Assembly (NCBI GenBank): GCA_024276455.1
Contig: JAJRXE010000371.1
Location: 1-7,520, forward strand
DNA: 7,520 nucleotides
Direction of reading: 5' to 3'
DNA from: Calditrichota bacterium
Lineage (GTDB): Bacteria > Calditrichota > Calditrichia > RBG-13-44-9
The translations under genes were made by a program, and so were the position numbers. Each line of letters begins with the position of its first letter. Position 1 is the first letter of the stretch. A model generated the notes under the pieces. That model did no database searches. It was not told where the DNA came from and saw nothing but the letters and a program-made list of their open reading frames with translations. Below, in pieces: positions 6,108 through 7,520 of the stretch.

Positions 6108-7466
6108 TTGTTCAAAAAAGTATTGATTGCCAATCGAGGCGAAATCGCCTTACGTGTGATTCGTGCATGCAAAGAATTAGGAATCAAAACTGTGGCCGTA
6201 TATTCGAACCAGGACGGTGATGCCCTTCACACCGTTTTTGCCGATGAAGCGGTGTGTATTGGATCGGCCGCCAGCACCGACAGCTATTTGAATCCGGTAA
6301 GAATTATTGCAGCGGCAGAAATTACCGGTGCGGACGCCATTCATCCCGGTTACGGCTTCCTGGCGGAAAACGCCGAATTTGCGGAAATGTGCAATTCCTC
6401 GGACATTAAATTTATTGGACCTTCGCCGGAAGTGATTTCCCGCATGGGAGACAAAGCGGAAGCGAAAAAAGCCATGAAAGAAGCCGGGGTTCCGGTTATT
6501 CCGGGAAACGAGGGTGAATTGGAGAGCGTAGCGCAGGCGAAAGGGATTGCCAAAGAGATCGGTTACCCGGTAATATTAAAGGCAGTAGCCGGGGGCGGTG
6601 GAAAAGGCATGCGAGTAGTGTGGGAAGAGAATAATCTGGAGAACAGCTTTTTGATGGCTCGGGCAGAAGCGGAAGCCGCTTTCGGGAATCCGGCCCTCTA
6701 TATGGAAAAATATATCGAAAGTCCCCGCCACATCGAAATCCAGCTGGTTGGCGACGAAATGGGCAATATGGTGCACCTGGGAGAACGGGAATGCTCGATT
6801 CAACGTCGGCATCAGAAGTTGATTGAAGAAGCGCCTTCGCCCATTATCTCGAAGGAAGTCCGTCAGAGAATGGGGGAAATGGCCGTACGGGGAGCGTTAC
6901 ATGTGGGATACTATAGCACCGGTACCATTGAATTCCTGGTGGACGAAAAGCTGAATTTCTATTTCATGGAGATGAATACCCGGATTCAGGTGGAACATCC
7001 CGTAACGGAAATGGTGTACGATGTGGATTTGATTAAAGAACAGATTCTAATTGCCGCGGGCGAAAAACTTTCTTTGAAACAATCGCAGATTAAACCCATT
7101 GGGCACGCGATTGAGTGTCGAATCAATGCCGAAGATCCGGACAACAACTTCATGCCCTCTCCGGGAAAGATTACTTCCCTTTATCAGCCGGGCGGCCCGG
7201 GAATCCGGGTGGATTCCCACATCTATTCTTCTTATGTGATTCCACCCTATTACGATAGCCTGATTGCCAAACTCATCGCCCATGGTCGCACTCGCGAAGA
7301 AGCCATTTTACGGATGAACCGGGCGCTGGACGAGTTCATCGTCGAAGGAATCAAAACGACCATTGCTTTTCATAAAACAGTGATTAATACACCAGAATTT
7401 AAAGCCGGAAAATACGATACGCATTTCATCGAAAAGACCTATAAAAATCAGCTCATAGAAGGCTAA
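6108..7466 (+). CDS. accC: Biotin carboxylase subunit of acetyl-CoA carboxylase
   Basis: AccC uses ATP and bicarbonate to carboxylate the biotin on AccB. At 452 residues it matches the usual length of about 450. It has the N-terminal biotin carboxylase domain (KVLIANRGEIALRVIRAC, 4-21, and HPGYGFLAEN, 79-88) and an ATP-grasp domain. Key residues are visible: Lys116, Lys158, the glycine loop AGGGGKGM (161-168), Glu275, Glu288, Arg292 in MNTRIQVEHP and Arg338 in ECRINAEDP. A C-terminal domain ends near 445. The start is TTG 6108 with a strong ribosome binding site. Homologues serve in other acyl-CoA or pyruvate carboxylases, but adjacency to an AccB with its typical N-terminal region favours acetyl-CoA carboxylase. 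No terminator separates it from gcvH, 26 bases on. Confidence 0.96.
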   Translation: MFKKVLIANRGEIALRVIRACKELGIKTVAVYSNQDGDALHTVFADEAVCIGSAASTDSYLNPVRIIAAAEITGADAIHPGYGFLAENAEFAEMCNSSDIKFIGPSPEVISRMGDKAEAKKAMKEAGVPVIPGNEGELESVAQAKGIAKEIGYPVILKAVAGGGGKGMRVVWEENNLENSFLMARAEAEAAFGNPALYMEKYIESPRHIEIQLVGDEMGNMVHLGERECSIQRRHQKLIEEAPSPIISKEVRQRMGEMAVRGALHVGYYSTGTIEFLVDEKLNFYFMEMNTRIQVEHPVTEMVYDVDLIKEQILIAAGEKLSLKQSQIKPIGHAIECRINAEDPDNNFMPSPGKITSLYQPGGPGIRVDSHIYSSYVIPPYYDSLIAKLIAHGRTREEAILRMNRALDEFIVEGIKTTIAFHKTVINTPEFKAGKYDTHFIEKTYKNQLIEG

Positions 7467-7479
7467 TTGAAAATTGAAT

Positions 7480-7485
7480 GGAGGA
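7480..7485 (+). promoter_or_regulatory. Ribosome binding site of gcvH
   Basis: GGAGGA ends seven bases before ATG 7493, an optimal arrangement that supports a real gene start at the window edge. Confidence 0.8.
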
Positions 7486-7492
7486 CAACCTT

Positions 7493-7520
7493 ATGCAGAT
7501 TCCCGAAGACTTGAAGTACA
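7493..7520 (+). CDS. gcvH: Glycine cleavage system H protein, first nine codons only
   Basis: Only MQIPEDLKY is visible before the window ends. This matches the usual start of the lipoate-carrying H protein, which shuttles the aminomethyl group between glycine cleavage enzymes. The strong ribosome binding site and the short 26-base gap after accC indicate it belongs to the accBC operon. The call rests on nine residues plus context. The lipoyl-lysine region lies outside, so it could also be a GcvH-like lipoyl carrier. Confidence 0.65.

Noticed and set aside
1..7520. CRISPR, transposon, prophage, defence or toxin-antitoxin system
   Set aside because: There are no direct-repeat arrays, terminal inverted repeats, transposase motifs or defence domains. 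Except for one unrecognised protein, the content is housekeeping genes.

Overview
The window is ordinary bacterial chromosome with every recognisable gene on the + strand. Lnt (final lipoprotein acylation) and a BamD-type lipoprotein show a diderm, Gram-negative cell. The moderate GC, the TATATT-type -10 elements and the order accB-accC-gcvH would fit a lineage near the FCB group or Calditrichota. That placement is inference and was not tested.

Layout. (1) Positions 1-269 hold the 3' part of an HU/IHF-family DNA-bending protein, closed by a strong intrinsic terminator at 313-346. (2) At 361-1799, ruvX (yqgF) overlaps by ATGA a Gfo/Idh/MocA-type NAD(P) oxidoreductase gene. That gene is complete in reading frame but carries an in-frame TAG at 1437-1439. 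(3) After an 86-base gap with no recognised feature, 1886-5514 form a tight envelope and cofactor cluster: lnt, an unrecognised protein with a predicted membrane segment at each end, a bamD-like lipoprotein gene and nadD. Gaps here are 10 bases or less and two junctions are ATGA overlaps. (4) A 64-base gap with a good sigma70-type promoter precedes accB and accC (biotin carboxyl carrier and biotin carboxylase of acetyl-CoA carboxylase). The first nine codons of gcvH run off the right end.

How they relate. Lnt would N-acylate lipoproteins, and the BamD-like protein encoded downstream is a plausible client. The unrecognised protein between them is the best candidate here for uncharacterised envelope function. 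AccB/AccC start fatty-acid synthesis, which also feeds the octanoyl precursor of the lipoyl group carried by GcvH, so the last three genes are metabolically related. NadD makes NAD precursors.

I found no CRISPR array, mobile element, tRNA/rRNA, toxin-antitoxin or phage-defence locus. The points most worth a second look are the amber codon inside the oxidoreductase gene, the unrecognised two-membrane-segment protein, and a possible promoter whose start site lies inside the upstream terminator hairpin.
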